This document shows positions 1 to 8,087 of a stretch of DNA of 64,000 bases, one piece after another (the first letter of the stretch is position 1; each line of letters opens with the position of its first letter). Source of the DNA: Mastigocoleus sp. MO_188.B34 (lineage in GTDB: Bacteria; Cyanobacteriota; Cyanobacteriia; Cyanobacteriales; Nostocaceae); assembly GCF_030065675.1 (NCBI RefSeq), contig NZ_JASJDK010000013.1, forward strand, positions 1 through 64,000, written 5' to 3'. Position numbers and translations under genes: made by a program. Below the pieces are notes generated by a model. That model made no database searches. It saw nothing but the letters and a program-made list of their open reading frames with translations, and was not told where the DNA came from.

Positions 1-28
1 CTTTAAGTTAATTTAAATTAACTTAAAG
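1..28. repeat. Perfect 28-bp AT-rich palindrome
   Basis: The first 28 bases read the same on both strands; each half begins CTTTAAGTTAATTT. The next bases (TTAAAGTTAATG) repeat part of the motif. It sits downstream of the DUF2811 gene, which is on the minus strand, so it could be a weak terminator hairpin, a protein-binding site or a repeat that begins before the window. The symmetry is plain; its function is unknown. Confidence 0.7.
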
Positions 29-228
29 TTAAAGTTAATGTTTGTATGTAATGACGAACATTTGTATTAGATGCCAGAAATAAAATTAAAGTTCTAGTTA
101 ACATCACAGGCTCAATTCAAGAAAAACATAGACTTGAACCTAAAATAAGAAAAACTTATGATTCTCTCTCCGTGCCCTATCTGTATTTTGGTAATAGTGA
201 GAATTTTGGTGGTAGTGAGATTTTATGT

Positions 229-426
229 CTAGGAATGTTGAAATAAAGTTTCTAGGTAAACCCGAGCAGCTTGACGATCGCTATCTCCATTTTGAAGTAA
301 AAACAGAGACAATGCTGCAGTCAGAACTCTATCTCTATCCCAGTCAGGATGCTTCTCCAAGTACTTGTTAAGGGATTCGTGTAGAGTTTCAGGAATTTCA
401 GTAAAAATGCTAACTGTTGCGTTCAT
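229..426 (-). CDS. DUF2811 family small protein
   Basis: This 65-residue soluble protein begins MNATVSIFTEIPETLHESL and matches, from memory, the cyanobacterial DUF2811 family. The pattern FTEIPE..H.SL..YLE.HPDWDRDRV..AALSLFLLQNG is its core and fills nearly the whole protein, so the length is complete. It is predicted mostly helical, with no signal peptide or membrane segment. Function is not known. An AGAG element lies about 8 bases before the ATG. It is a single-gene unit pointing toward the window start, with a long AT-rich upstream region shared with the divergent MFS gene. Confidence 0.85.
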   Translation of the reverse strand: MNATVSIFTEIPETLHESLNKYLEKHPDWDRDRVLTAALSLFLLQNGDSDRQAARVYLETLFQHS

Positions 427-904
427 AATATTTTTCTCTTAGTACGGTCTATCAACGGGAAACTTTGCTTTTAATAAATAATAATCTGGTGAAAACACCT
501 TTGTTTTAGTTCAAAAATAAGTTACGGATAACAGAGTTTTTCACAGAGCTATTGAGGAAACTACAAAAGCAAGCCGCATCATTGTGCGGCAAGAGGGGGT
601 GGGTTTGTCAATGCTGCGAAATGTAAAGAAGGTATTTATAAAAAATAAAGACTCACGAGACAATAAGGGTTTGGGGTTATTTTTTGTAATATATATTAAT
701 ATTAACTCAGTCTATTAAATTAAAAACCTCAAATAGAAAAAATCCCCAGCGAAACAATAAAGAGCTTGTAAAACCGTAAAATGGTTGTGGAAAACTTCTA
801 TACAGCCTGTGGAAATGTTGTGGAATGAGTGAGGAAAACTTTCGTTAATGATAAGAATTACAAAAATATAGTTTGCACTATAGTTTTTTTAAATACACAA
901 AATA
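427..904. other. AT-rich intergenic region between DUF2811 and MFS genes
   Basis: No gene is visible in these 478 bases. The region is very AT-rich (notably around 680-730) and serves as the divergent upstream region of two genes. Its only clear structure is the row of DnaA-box-like sites at 786-838, listed separately. Confidence 0.6.
786..838 (+). promoter_or_regulatory. Phased DnaA-box-like cluster
   Basis: Four same-strand sites follow the TGTGGAAAA consensus (complement TTTTCCACA, the form usual in cyanobacterial DnaA boxes): TGTGGAAAA at 786, TGTGGAAAT at 808, TGTGGAATG at 819 and TGAGGAAAA at 830. Starts are 22, 11 and 11 bases apart, so they lie on one helical face. An AT-rich stretch lies about 60-100 bases upstream. 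The cluster ends 67 bases before the MFS start codon. It could be a DnaA-regulated promoter or a DnaA-titrating site. Neither dnaA nor dnaN is nearby, so an origin is not claimed. Confidence 0.4.
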
Positions 905-2182
905 ATGACGTTACCTTTCCTGTCCCGCCTTGCTTCGTGGTTGCCTAAATTTAATCGCCAAGTTTGGATTTTGGCATCTGGTCGATTTCTATCGGAATTG
1001 GGTACGGGTTTCACCTTGTTTTATGCACCCATTTTCTTTGTCAATCAACTAGATTTGTCCACAACTGCCGTTGGTTTGGCATTGGGTAGCGCATCAATAT
1101 CTGGGATTTTTGGGCGAATTTTAGGAGGTTATGCAGTTGATTCCAGTTTTTGGGGGCGTCGTAGAACTTTATTGCTTTCTGCGGCTATTTCGGCTGTGGG
1201 CTCTTTTGTTTTAGCCGCGAGTTTTGATTTTGTCACCCTTATTATCGGAAATTTAATTGGTGGGATGGGAGCGGGATTGTATTGGCCAGCGACGGAGGCT
1301 GTGGTTGCTGACATAACCCAGCCAGAGCATCAAAGAGAAGCCTTTGCTCTAAATCGGCTAGCCGATAATCTTGGTTTGGGAATGGGGATTGTTTTAGGAG
1401 GTATTTTAGTTGTAGCCACGAAAAGTTATCGTGCTTTATTTGCGATCGATGCTATTTCCTTCGTATTATTCTTCGGTGTTATTTTTGTCGCAATTCAAGA
1501 AACTTATCGTCCCCAAAAAAACGCTGTGGAAAAAATGCTACCTTTCAGTTCTTGGATGACAGCATTAGGGGATCGTCGTTTACAGGTTTTTATTAGTATT
1601 AATATTATTCTTACGACTTACATCTCTCAGTTACAGAGTACTCTTCCTGTCTACTTCAAAAATTACATTCCAGGACAAAATGGAAAATTTGGGTTTACTG
1701 AAACAATCATCAGTGGTCTTTTCACTTGGCATTTGATTTTAGCTGTAATTTCTCAGCTACCTGTGGCGAAAATTCTCAACAAACTCTCCCACGCCCGAGC
1801 CTTGATGGTTTCTAGTATGTTGTGGGCTGTGGGTTTTATTCTTATTTGGCGTGCGGGTATATCTAGCTCAGGAAATCTATATTGGGCGGCGATGGGTTTA
1901 GCTGCGTTTGCCCTTGCTATCGTCTCCTATACGCCTTCTGCATCTGCCTTAATTAGTGATATTGCCCCATCATCCCAAAGGGGTGTTTACTTCTCTTTAA
2001 ATTCCCTTTGTTGGGCTGTAGGTTACTTTATTGGACCTCCTTTGGGGGGTTGGGTATTGGATAAACCAAGAATTTTTGTGGATAATTTTTGGTTAGGCTT
2101 AGCTTTAAGCACGAGTATCACGATCGTAATTTTGCGCTATTTAGGCAAAGTTATGGCTGATGTGGGTCGCAATCGGGAATAA
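905..2182 (+). CDS. MFS family transporter
   Basis: This 425-residue integral membrane protein has about 12 hydrophobic segments, the usual size for a major facilitator. The loop after TM2 carries the MFS motif A signature, GGYAVDSSFWGRRR (residues 74-87), with the conserved D and RR. The N-terminal half is best conserved; an acidic residue and arginines around ELGTG and NRLADNLGLG are typical of drug or metabolite:proton antiporters. The substrate cannot be deduced. It is a single-gene unit: the DUF2811 gene diverges upstream and hisIE converges downstream across a repeat-filled gap. The ATG start follows an AT-rich leader with no clear Shine-Dalgarno sequence. Confidence 0.8.
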   Translation: MTLPFLSRLASWLPKFNRQVWILASGRFLSELGTGFTLFYAPIFFVNQLDLSTTAVGLALGSASISGIFGRILGGYAVDSSFWGRRRTLLLSAAISAVGSFVLAASFDFVTLIIGNLIGGMGAGLYWPATEAVVADITQPEHQREAFALNRLADNLGLGMGIVLGGILVVATKSYRALFAIDAISFVLFFGVIFVAIQETYRPQKNAVEKMLPFSSWMTALGDRRLQVFISINIILTTYISQLQSTLPVYFKNYIPGQNGKFGFTETIISGLFTWHLILAVISQLPVAKILNKLSHARALMVSSMLWAVGFILIWRAGISSSGNLYWAAMGLAAFALAIVSYTPSASALISDIAPSSQRGVYFSLNSLCWAVGYFIGPPLGGWVLDKPRIFVDNFWLGLALSTSITIVILRYLGKVMADVGRNRE

Positions 2183-2188
2183 TTTTTT

Positions 2189-2246
2189 GGGAGTCGGGAG
2201 TCAGAAGTCAGGAGTCGGGAGTCAGGAGTCGGGAGTCAGGAGTCGG
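2189..2246. repeat. GGAGTCA/GGAGTCG heptamer array
   Basis: Eight tandem heptamers alternate GGAGTCA, GGAGTCG and GAAGTCA directly after the MFS stop codon. The same heptamer occurs at 25371-25500, 43500-43570 (complement) and 52563-52620. This is the short tandemly repeated repetitive (STRR) type described for heterocystous cyanobacteria. The rest of the 2183-2491 gap holds only a second heptamer block and AT-rich sequence. Confidence 0.85.
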
Positions 2247-2432
2247 TGGTTAGTAGGGTTTATAGAAATCCACACAAAACTACTCAAAAGTGATCAATAA
2301 TAGTCTTCTAAGTTTGTAGTCCATTCCAAAGGTCTAGAGCTAAAGGGATAAATGGTAATCCCTCTATTCCCTTAAAAGCATCGGGAATATTTTAGGAATA
2401 ATATTCATAAGATATTATCTAACTGCTGCTAA

Positions 2433-2467
2433 CCCATTACCCATTACCCATTACCCATTACCCATTA
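2433..2467. repeat. CCCATTA heptamer array
   Basis: Five perfect tandem copies of CCCATTA are followed by a degenerate sixth (CTCATT). The array lies just past the 3' end of hisIE. Related CCATTAC/CAATTAC arrays are at 41791-41830 and 63504-63545. Confidence 0.9.
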
Positions 2468-2491
2468 CTCATTCGGTTACCAGTCTCTCTC

Positions 2492-3157
2492 TTACTTTCT
2501 TCTTTCTTGCAATTTCCGATATACGGCTTTGATATCTACTTGGTGATGAGCTAAAGCCACAAGGGTGTGATAAAGTAAGTCAGCAACTTCACCTGCAATT
2601 TCATCAGGCTCGTCGTCTTTGAAAGCCATCACGACCTCAGCGCTTTCCTCGCCAATTTTCTTCAAAATCTTATTGTCCCCACCTTTGAATAACTTGCAGG
2701 TGTATGAGTCTTCTGAAGGGTTGTCTCTGCGATCGCAAATTACCTGAAATACTTGTGATAGGGTATCTGCTGGTGGTGGGTTGATTTTACCATCTACTTG
2801 ATGAAAGCAACTGCGTTCGCCGGTATGACAGGCAATATCGCCTATTTGCTCTACACTGACCAATAAAGCATCACTATCACAGTCATAGCGGATACTTTTA
2901 ACTTTTTGTAGATGTCCGGAAGTTTCTCCTTTATGCCATAATTCCTGACGAGAACGACTCCAGAACCATGTCTCGCCGGTTTCTAACGTTTTCTTTAAAG
3001 ATTCTTGATTCATCCACGCCATCATTAAAACCGTACCATCCAAATAATCTTGCACTATGGATGGAACAAGACCCTTGTCATCGTAGCGAATCTGGTCCAG
3101 AGGTATGATGTTATTTAAAATCTTAGATTCAAAAGCTTCGATTTCAGACGAAAGCAT
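2492..3157 (-). CDS. hisIE: Bifunctional phosphoribosyl-AMP cyclohydrolase/phosphoribosyl-ATP pyrophosphatase
   Basis: This cytosolic enzyme catalyses steps 2 and 3 of histidine biosynthesis: hydrolysis of PR-ATP to PR-AMP, then opening of the purine ring. The HisI half (about residues 20-125) shows the metal and zinc ligands in DCDSD (92-96) and CHTGERSC (110-117). The HisE half (about 130-221) shows [13 protein letters not shown] and the acidic helix [12 protein letters not shown] that binds Mg. The length of 221 residues matches fused HisIE proteins. The gene is alone; other his genes are not in the window, as is common in cyanobacteria where the pathway is scattered. Confidence 0.95.
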   Translation of the reverse strand: MLSSEIEAFESKILNNIIPLDQIRYDDKGLVPSIVQDYLDGTVLMMAWMNQESLKKTLETGETWFWSRSRQELWHKGETSGHLQKVKSIRYDCDSDALLVSVEQIGDIACHTGERSCFHQVDGKINPPPADTLSQVFQVICDRRDNPSEDSYTCKLFKGGDNKILKKIGEESAEVVMAFKDDEPDEIAGEVADLLYHTLVALAHHQVDIKAVYRKLQERRK

Positions 3158-3269
3158 ACCAACTACCCCAATTTCAATTGAAATTACTCATGGTCTAAAA
3201 TACCATCTTGCAGAGAGCAGTTGACATGCTTTCCCAAATATTCATGTTTTTTTATCTTAGAATTCAGCT

Positions 3270-3458
3270 TTAGACAATTACATTGCCGTGCATTGCCGAC
3301 TGCATTTTGACAGCGCTTAAAGCGACCTGGTGAGCCTTAGGGGCTTCTCCATACCAGTGTATTGCCGAGTTGAAAGCAGCTCGGTAAATATCTTGGTATG
3401 CCTCAGATAGGCGAGTACGAATCTCCAAAGGCAAGTCTTGATTGGACTTATATAACAT
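3270..3458 (-). CDS. ChaB family protein
   Basis: This 62-residue protein opens with MLYKSNQDLPLEIRTRLSEA and has the AFNSAIHWYGE..AHQVALSAVK pattern of the ChaB domain (Pfam ChaB), covering its whole length. The founding member is encoded beside the ChaA cation antiporter in Escherichia coli. No biochemical function is firmly known, and no antiporter gene lies nearby here. The gene lies 112 bases upstream of hisIE on the same strand, so co-transcription is possible, and diverges from hemL with 115 bases between the two. Confidence 0.8.
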   Translation of the reverse strand: MLYKSNQDLPLEIRTRLSEAYQDIYRAAFNSAIHWYGEAPKAHQVALSAVKMQSAMHGNVIV

Positions 3459-3573
3459 ATTGTTATTTCCTGGTTCCGCTGTGTGCCGCTTATTTACTAC
3501 GATATGAGTTCATAAGCAGTCTTTGACACTATCCTAAGATAGAGCTTTTAATTCCCTATTGTAGGAGATAACC

Positions 3574-4872
3574 TTGGTAAATACCATAACTAAAACTACA
3601 AAATCACAAGAAATCTTTGCTGCGGCTCAAAACTTGATGCCGGGTGGAGTAAGTTCGCCAGTTCGAGCCTTTAAGTCGGTGGGCGGTCAGCCGATTGTTT
3701 TCGATCGAGTTAAAGGTGCCCATATTTGGGATGTGGACGGTAATCAGTATGTTGATTACGTCGGTACTTGGGGACCAGCAATTTGCGGTCACGCTCATCC
3801 TGAAGTAATTGCAGCGTTGCATGAAACTTTAGATAAAGGTACTAGCTTTGGTGCCCCCTGTGCCCTAGAAAATGTTTTGGCGCAGATGGTCATTGATGCT
3901 GTTCCTAGCATCGAAATGGTAAGATTTGTTAACTCTGGTACTGAAGCTTGTATGGCTGTTTTACGGCTAATGCGAGCCTTTACCAAGCGAGATAAAGTTA
4001 TCAAGTTTGAGGGCTGCTATCACGGTCATGCCGACATGTTCTTGGTGAAGGCGGGTTCCGGGGTCGCGACCTTGGGTCTGCCGGATTCTCCAGGGGTACC
4101 AAAGTCTGTTACCAGTAGCACTTTAACTGCGCCTTATAACGATCTGGAAGCTGTTAAAGCTTTATTTGCAGAAAACCGCGATGAAATTGCTGGGGTCATC
4201 TTAGAGCCAGTAGTTGGTAATGCTGGTTTTATTACCCCTGATGCTGGGTTCTTAGAAGGTTTAAGAGAAATTACCCAAGAGAATGGTGCTTTACTTGTCT
4301 TTGATGAAGTCATGACAGGTTTCCGCATCGCTTATGGTGGGGCTCAAGAAAAGTTTGGGGTTACTCCTGACTTAACAACCTTGGGTAAAATTATTGGCGG
4401 TGGCTTACCTGTTGGTGCTTATGGTGGTCGTCGAGATATCATGTCTATGGTCGCTCCTGCAGGACCGATGTATCAAGCTGGTACTTTATCGGGTAATCCT
4501 TTAGCTATGACAGCAGGGATCAAGACACTGGAACTGTTGCAGAAACCTGGAACTTATGAGTATCTCGACCAAATAACCAAAAAACTGATAGATGGTTTAT
4601 TGCAAGTAGCAAGAGAAACAGGTCACCAGGTCTGTGGCGGTCAAATTAGCGGTATGTTCGGTATGTTTTTCAATGCTGGACCGGTTCACAGCTATGATGA
4701 TGCCAAAAATTCTGATACTGCAAAATTTGGGCGTTACCATCGCGGGATGTTAGAACGGGGTATTTACTTAGCTCCATCCCAATTTGAAGCTGGATTTACT
4801 TCTATTGCTCACACCGAAGAAGATATTGAGAAAACTTTAGCGGCTGCGCGAGATGTAATGTCAAGTTTGTAA
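3574..4872 (+). CDS. hemL: Glutamate-1-semialdehyde 2,1-aminomutase
   Basis: HemL converts glutamate-1-semialdehyde to 5-aminolevulinate, the precursor of heme, chlorophyll and phycobilins; it uses pyridoxal phosphate. The 432-residue protein has the class III aminotransferase landmarks SGTEACM (121-127), DEVMTGFR (244-251) and the PLP lysine K272 in [10 protein letters not shown]. Translation probably starts at TTG (3574): AGGAGA at 3563-3568 is 5 bases upstream, and the resulting [15 protein letters not shown] is the N-terminus I recall for Nostoc-type homologs. No ATG fits better. A hairpin terminator follows at 5022-5049. Confidence 0.95.
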   Translation: MVNTITKTTKSQEIFAAAQNLMPGGVSSPVRAFKSVGGQPIVFDRVKGAHIWDVDGNQYVDYVGTWGPAICGHAHPEVIAALHETLDKGTSFGAPCALENVLAQMVIDAVPSIEMVRFVNSGTEACMAVLRLMRAFTKRDKVIKFEGCYHGHADMFLVKAGSGVATLGLPDSPGVPKSVTSSTLTAPYNDLEAVKALFAENRDEIAGVILEPVVGNAGFITPDAGFLEGLREITQENGALLVFDEVMTGFRIAYGGAQEKFGVTPDLTTLGKIIGGGLPVGAYGGRRDIMSMVAPAGPMYQAGTLSGNPLAMTAGIKTLELLQKPGTYEYLDQITKKLIDGLLQVARETGHQVCGGQISGMFGMFFNAGPVHSYDDAKNSDTAKFGRYHRGMLERGIYLAPSQFEAGFTSIAHTEEDIEKTLAAARDVMSSL

Positions 4873-5021
4873 TTTCAGACTGTAATACTTTCTCCGCAAT
4901 CATTTGTACCTAACCAAGTATCTTTATAAAGAATCTGTATAAGGTTCGTGCTACTTTCGGTTTAACTTAATCTCTTTTAATTCCCCATAGCATAAATCTA
5001 TTTGGGGTCTCTCACAGATGA

Positions 5022-5049
5022 AAACCCCGTCTAACCACGGACGGGGTTT
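5022..5049. terminator. Bidirectional hairpin terminator
   Basis: AAACCCCGT (5022-5030) pairs perfectly with ACGGGGTTT (5041-5049), extended inward by a C-G pair. The loop is short and AT-rich sequence follows on the plus side. It lies between the convergent hemL and metallothionein genes and could serve both. Confidence 0.75.
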
Positions 5050-5113
5050 ATAATCTTTTAGTTTTCCTAGTTTTCCCAGTATTGTTTAGCTTGGTATGCA
5101 TACAGCACGAGCC

Positions 5114-5284
5114 CTATCCCGCAGCACATTTACAGCCAGTGTGACCACAACCAGAACCATTTACATGCCCATTAGCGCAAACTTCGGAACAATAATATTG
5201 GCCATTTTTGGCAATTGCATCTTTGAGTGAGACAATACACAGACAATCTGCACAAGCACATTTCATTGAAGTGACATCTGCCAT
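5114..5284 (-). CDS. smtA: Cyanobacterial metallothionein (SmtA/BmtA type)
   Basis: This 56-residue cysteine-rich protein begins MADVTSMKCACADCLC and ends CGHTGCKCAAG. It has ten cysteines in CxC/CxxC pairs plus histidines in the GH and CGH positions, the pattern of bacterial SmtA that folds as a Zn4Cys9His2 cluster. It binds Zn and Cd in the cytosol and protects against excess metal. No smtB repressor gene is adjacent, unlike Synechococcus 7942. Upstream, a 10-bp inverted repeat brackets a -10-like TATACT. The gene converges with hemL and is next to the arsenate operon, so this is a small metal-resistance block. Confidence 0.92.
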   Translation of the reverse strand: MADVTSMKCACADCLCIVSLKDAIAKNGQYYCSEVCANGHVNGSGCGHTGCKCAAG

Positions 5285-5299
5285 AATTCCAGCTTCCTA

Positions 5300-5335
5300 A
5301 ACAAATTGGCTATGTGAGTATATTACCAATTTGTT
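5300..5335 (-). promoter_or_regulatory. Probable metallothionein operator-promoter
   Basis: A perfect 10-bp inverted repeat, AACAAATTGG (5300-5309) and CCAATTTGTT (5326-5335), is separated by 16 bases. On the minus strand the spacer holds TATACT (5322-5317), a good -10 hexamer, which would place the start of transcription about 25 bases before the ATG. A repressor on this site would cover the promoter. SmtB/ArsR-family regulators act at such sites, but the half-site differs from the classical SmtB operator, so the binding protein is inferred only. Confidence 0.6.
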
Positions 5336-5465
5336 CAAAGGGGATAATGATTCAAACTCTCTCAAAAGTTAAATAAAAGTTAAAGAACTGGGTATTTTGT
5401 AAAGATTATTTCTAATAAGACATTAATTAACAGATAACTTAATTTTCTCTATTCTTAAATGTTAA

Positions 5466-6755
5466 TTAACCTTGTGCAGTCTTCAGGGCTTCACCACGAC
5501 GGGGTAAGTTAAATGAAATTAACCAAGTGAGTGTCAAACATATAACTGCACCCCAAAGACATCCTGTTAAACCAAATGCCTGATACAGTAATCCCGATGT
5601 AATGGTTCCAAGTAATCTTCCACCAGCATTCGCCATATAGTAAAAACCAACATTGAGGGCGACTTTGTCACTATCTGTATAATTAAGAACAAGATAGCTG
5701 TGAATTGACGAATTGACCGCAAAAACTAAACCAAATATTCCCAAACCCAGGATAATTACCCAAGAAACTTGCCAGTTAAATTCTATAAGGGTAGCTATAG
5801 TTGCTGTCACAATGGTCAGGACGAAAACCCAAATCTGAGATGTAGCCCCATCAGGCGTAATTCCATCTTGACGATTAAATAAGTTTGGTGCAGCACCCTG
5901 TACAATACCGTAGCCAATTACCCATACCGCAAAGAATGTACCAATCGCCACGAAACTCCATCCCAAAACAGTTTCCATATAAAGCGGTAAACCTACCACA
6001 AACCATACATCTCGCGCGCCGAAGAGGAAAAGGCGTGCAGCAGAGAGAGCATTGATGGCTGGGGTTTTACTGAAAAGCTCCCTGAATGGGACTTTATCCT
6101 TTGTTTTACCCATATCTCTTTTGAGGAACAAAGTGCTCAATGCTAAAACAATCCCTAGCCCAACGACCATAATCCAAAGAGAATAGGAAAAACCGACTGT
6201 TGTCAACAGTGTGGAGCCCAAGAAAAAACCAACACCTTTGAGGGCGTTTTTGCTACCAGTTAGAATTGCAACCCATTTAAAGAGTGTACCTTCTGCATTT
6301 GGTGGTACAACTAGCTTAATAGCACTTTTTGAACTCATCTTAGTTAAATCTTTAGCAATGCCTGATAGGGATTGAGATGCCATCACGTATGCGATCGCCA
6401 CCCACTGCGGCCATGTTGTAGGTAATACTGCTAGCATACTGAGAGCTACAATCTGAATACCCAATCCGCTAAAGAGAGTTAGCTTGAGACCAAAGCGAGA
6501 ACCAATCCAACCACCAATGAAATTGGTAACAATACCAAAGAACTCATACAGTACAAAAAGAGCAGCAACTTCAAGTGGACTATAACCAAGGCGATAAAAA
6601 TAGAGCAAAACTAACATGCGCAGCGCGCCATCTGTCAAGGTGAAACCCCAGTAGGCTGCAGTTACAAGTCCATAGCTCGTAATATCGACTTGTTCTACCA
6701 CATCAGCATTGAAGTTTTCTACTTGCGACGATTGATTATTTGCAGTACTGGACAT
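5466..6755 (-). CDS. arsJ: Organoarsenical efflux MFS transporter ArsJ
   Basis: ArsJ exports 1-arseno-3-phosphoglycerate, the unstable product made by the partner GAPDH from arsenate; outside the cell it breaks down to arsenate, giving net arsenate efflux. The 429-residue protein has about 12 membrane segments and the family's distinctive stretches AYWGFTLTDGALRMLVLL, YEFFGIVTNFIGGW and LTGSKNALKGVGFF. It begins 14 bases after the GAPDH stop codon, so the two form one operon. No arsR or arsC lies in the window, so control is unclear. The ArsJ assignment rests on these motifs and on the operon partner. Confidence 0.92.
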   Translation of the reverse strand: MSSTANNQSSQVENFNADVVEQVDITSYGLVTAAYWGFTLTDGALRMLVLLYFYRLGYSPLEVAALFVLYEFFGIVTNFIGGWIGSRFGLKLTLFSGLGIQIVALSMLAVLPTTWPQWVAIAYVMASQSLSGIAKDLTKMSSKSAIKLVVPPNAEGTLFKWVAILTGSKNALKGVGFFLGSTLLTTVGFSYSLWIMVVGLGIVLALSTLFLKRDMGKTKDKVPFRELFSKTPAINALSAARLFLFGARDVWFVVGLPLYMETVLGWSFVAIGTFFAVWVIGYGIVQGAAPNLFNRQDGITPDGATSQIWVFVLTIVTATIATLIEFNWQVSWVIILGLGIFGLVFAVNSSIHSYLVLNYTDSDKVALNVGFYYMANAGGRLLGTITSGLLYQAFGLTGCLWGAVICLTLTWLISFNLPRRGEALKTAQG

Positions 6756-6769
6756 GGATAATTCCTCAC

Positions 6770-7807
6770 TTATTTTAAGAATCCAGCAACTTTTTCAGTC
6801 AAATCGATCATGCGATTAGCGTAGCCCCACTCATTGTCGTACCATGCAAAAATTTTCACCAATCTTCCATCAACTACCATGGTTGACTTGGCATCGATAA
6901 TTGAAGAACGTGGATCGTTGAGATAATCAGAGGAAACCAGTGGACGTTCTTCATATCCTAAAATGCCTTTTAATTCACCCTCTGCAGCTGCTCGAAAAAG
7001 CTGATTAATTTCTTCAATAGTCGTTTCCCGTTGCACTTCAAATACGGCATCAGTCAGAGATGCATTGAGTAGGGGGACACGTACAGCAATTCCGTTGAGC
7101 TTACCTTTTAATTCAGGGTAGATCATTGCGATCGCAGTTGCTGAGCCGGTAGTTGTTGGAATCAGATTTTGAATTGCAGAACGGGAGCGACGCAGATCTT
7201 TATGTGGCGCATCGACGATTACTTGGGTATTCGTTACGTCATGAACAGTTGTGATAATTCCACGTTCAATGCCGATACCATAATGTATAACTTTAACAAC
7301 CGGAGCCAAGCAATTCGTTGTACAAGAGGCGGCTGTAATGATGTGATGTTTCTCTGGGTTATATAGATGGTCATTACACCCCATCACAATGTTCAATACT
7401 TCTTCTTTGACTGGAGCAGATACAATAACTTTGCGTACCCCATGGTGAAGATAAGTCTCTAATGTATTTAGAGTCCGAAATTTACCACTACACTCCAAAA
7501 CTATATCAACGCCTAAGTCTTGCCATGGTACATCTTTTGATGTCATACCTTCGCTGAATGTCAGCAGGTAATTACTTTGCAGATCTTCTCCGAGTTTACC
7601 GTCAACCCGAATTTTTCCATTTTCAATAGAGGTACTGCGTTCCCATCGACCATGAACGGAATCAAATTCAAGTAGATGTGCTGCTCCCTGTAAGCCGATA
7701 AATGGATCGTTCACGTGAACGAACTCTATGTTTTTTGAGTTCAATCCCGCTCTTAAAGCAAGACGACCGATACGCCCGAAGCCGTTAATCCCTACTCGAA
7801 TCGCCAT
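6770..7807 (-). CDS. ArsJ-associated glyceraldehyde-3-phosphate dehydrogenase
   Basis: This 345-residue GAPDH has an NAD-binding [10 protein letters not shown] (7-16) and the active-site cysteine C162 in [10 protein letters not shown]. Known ArsJ-linked GAPDHs accept arsenate in place of phosphate and make 1-arseno-3-phosphoglycerate for export. It differs from the cyanobacterial glycolytic and Calvin-cycle enzymes in details such as [10 protein letters not shown], and its operon with arsJ argues for the detoxification role. It is the first gene of the operon; its upstream region (7808-8087) is shared with the divergent phosphate transporter and holds an imperfect inverted repeat. Confidence 0.9.
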   Translation of the reverse strand: MAIRVGINGFGRIGRLALRAGLNSKNIEFVHVNDPFIGLQGAAHLLEFDSVHGRWERSTSIENGKIRVDGKLGEDLQSNYLLTFSEGMTSKDVPWQDLGVDIVLECSGKFRTLNTLETYLHHGVRKVIVSAPVKEEVLNIVMGCNDHLYNPEKHHIITAASCTTNCLAPVVKVIHYGIGIERGIITTVHDVTNTQVIVDAPHKDLRRSRSAIQNLIPTTTGSATAIAMIYPELKGKLNGIAVRVPLLNASLTDAVFEVQRETTIEEINQLFRAAAEGELKGILGYEERPLVSSDYLNDPRSSIIDAKSTMVVDGRLVKIFAWYDNEWGYANRMIDLTEKVAGFLK

Positions 7808-7975
7808 TTCCTAAATTCTCCGCTTTCAAGTTCAATAAATTTCTGCAGCGCTCTATCAGCATCCATCAGCCATAAACTATTGATGACTTCAAGTTATGCT
7901 GACATGTTCAGAAAGTAAAAATTAGTAAGCAAAGACGTTTCACATATTAAAAAATTATTTTTAAAACATCACTCT

Positions 7976-8006
7976 GAAGTAGTAATTCATCAAATTGTAA
8001 TACTTC
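7976..8006. promoter_or_regulatory. Candidate divergent operator between GAPDH and pit
   Basis: GAAGTAGTA (7976-7984) and TAATACTTC (7998-8006) form an inverted repeat matching at 8 of 9 positions, 13 bases apart, flanked further out by ACATCA and TGATGT. It lies between the divergent arsJ-type GAPDH and the PiT transporter. An arsenic- or phosphate-responsive regulator is plausible but not shown by the sequence. Confidence 0.3.
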
Positions 8007-8087
8007 TTTAAAAAAAATGATGTTCTTTATTTAGCTATTATTTTCTTTCTAGGTAAATAATATTGTTAACACAATAAATAATATTAA

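Noticed and set aside
786-838. Chromosomal replication origin
   Set aside because: Although boxes are phased, there are only four, and neither dnaA nor dnaN is in the window; kept as a DnaA-box-like cluster only.
6770-7807. GAPDH of central carbon metabolism
   Set aside because: The 14-base spacing to arsJ and sequence differences from Gap1/Gap2 point to the arsenate partner enzyme.
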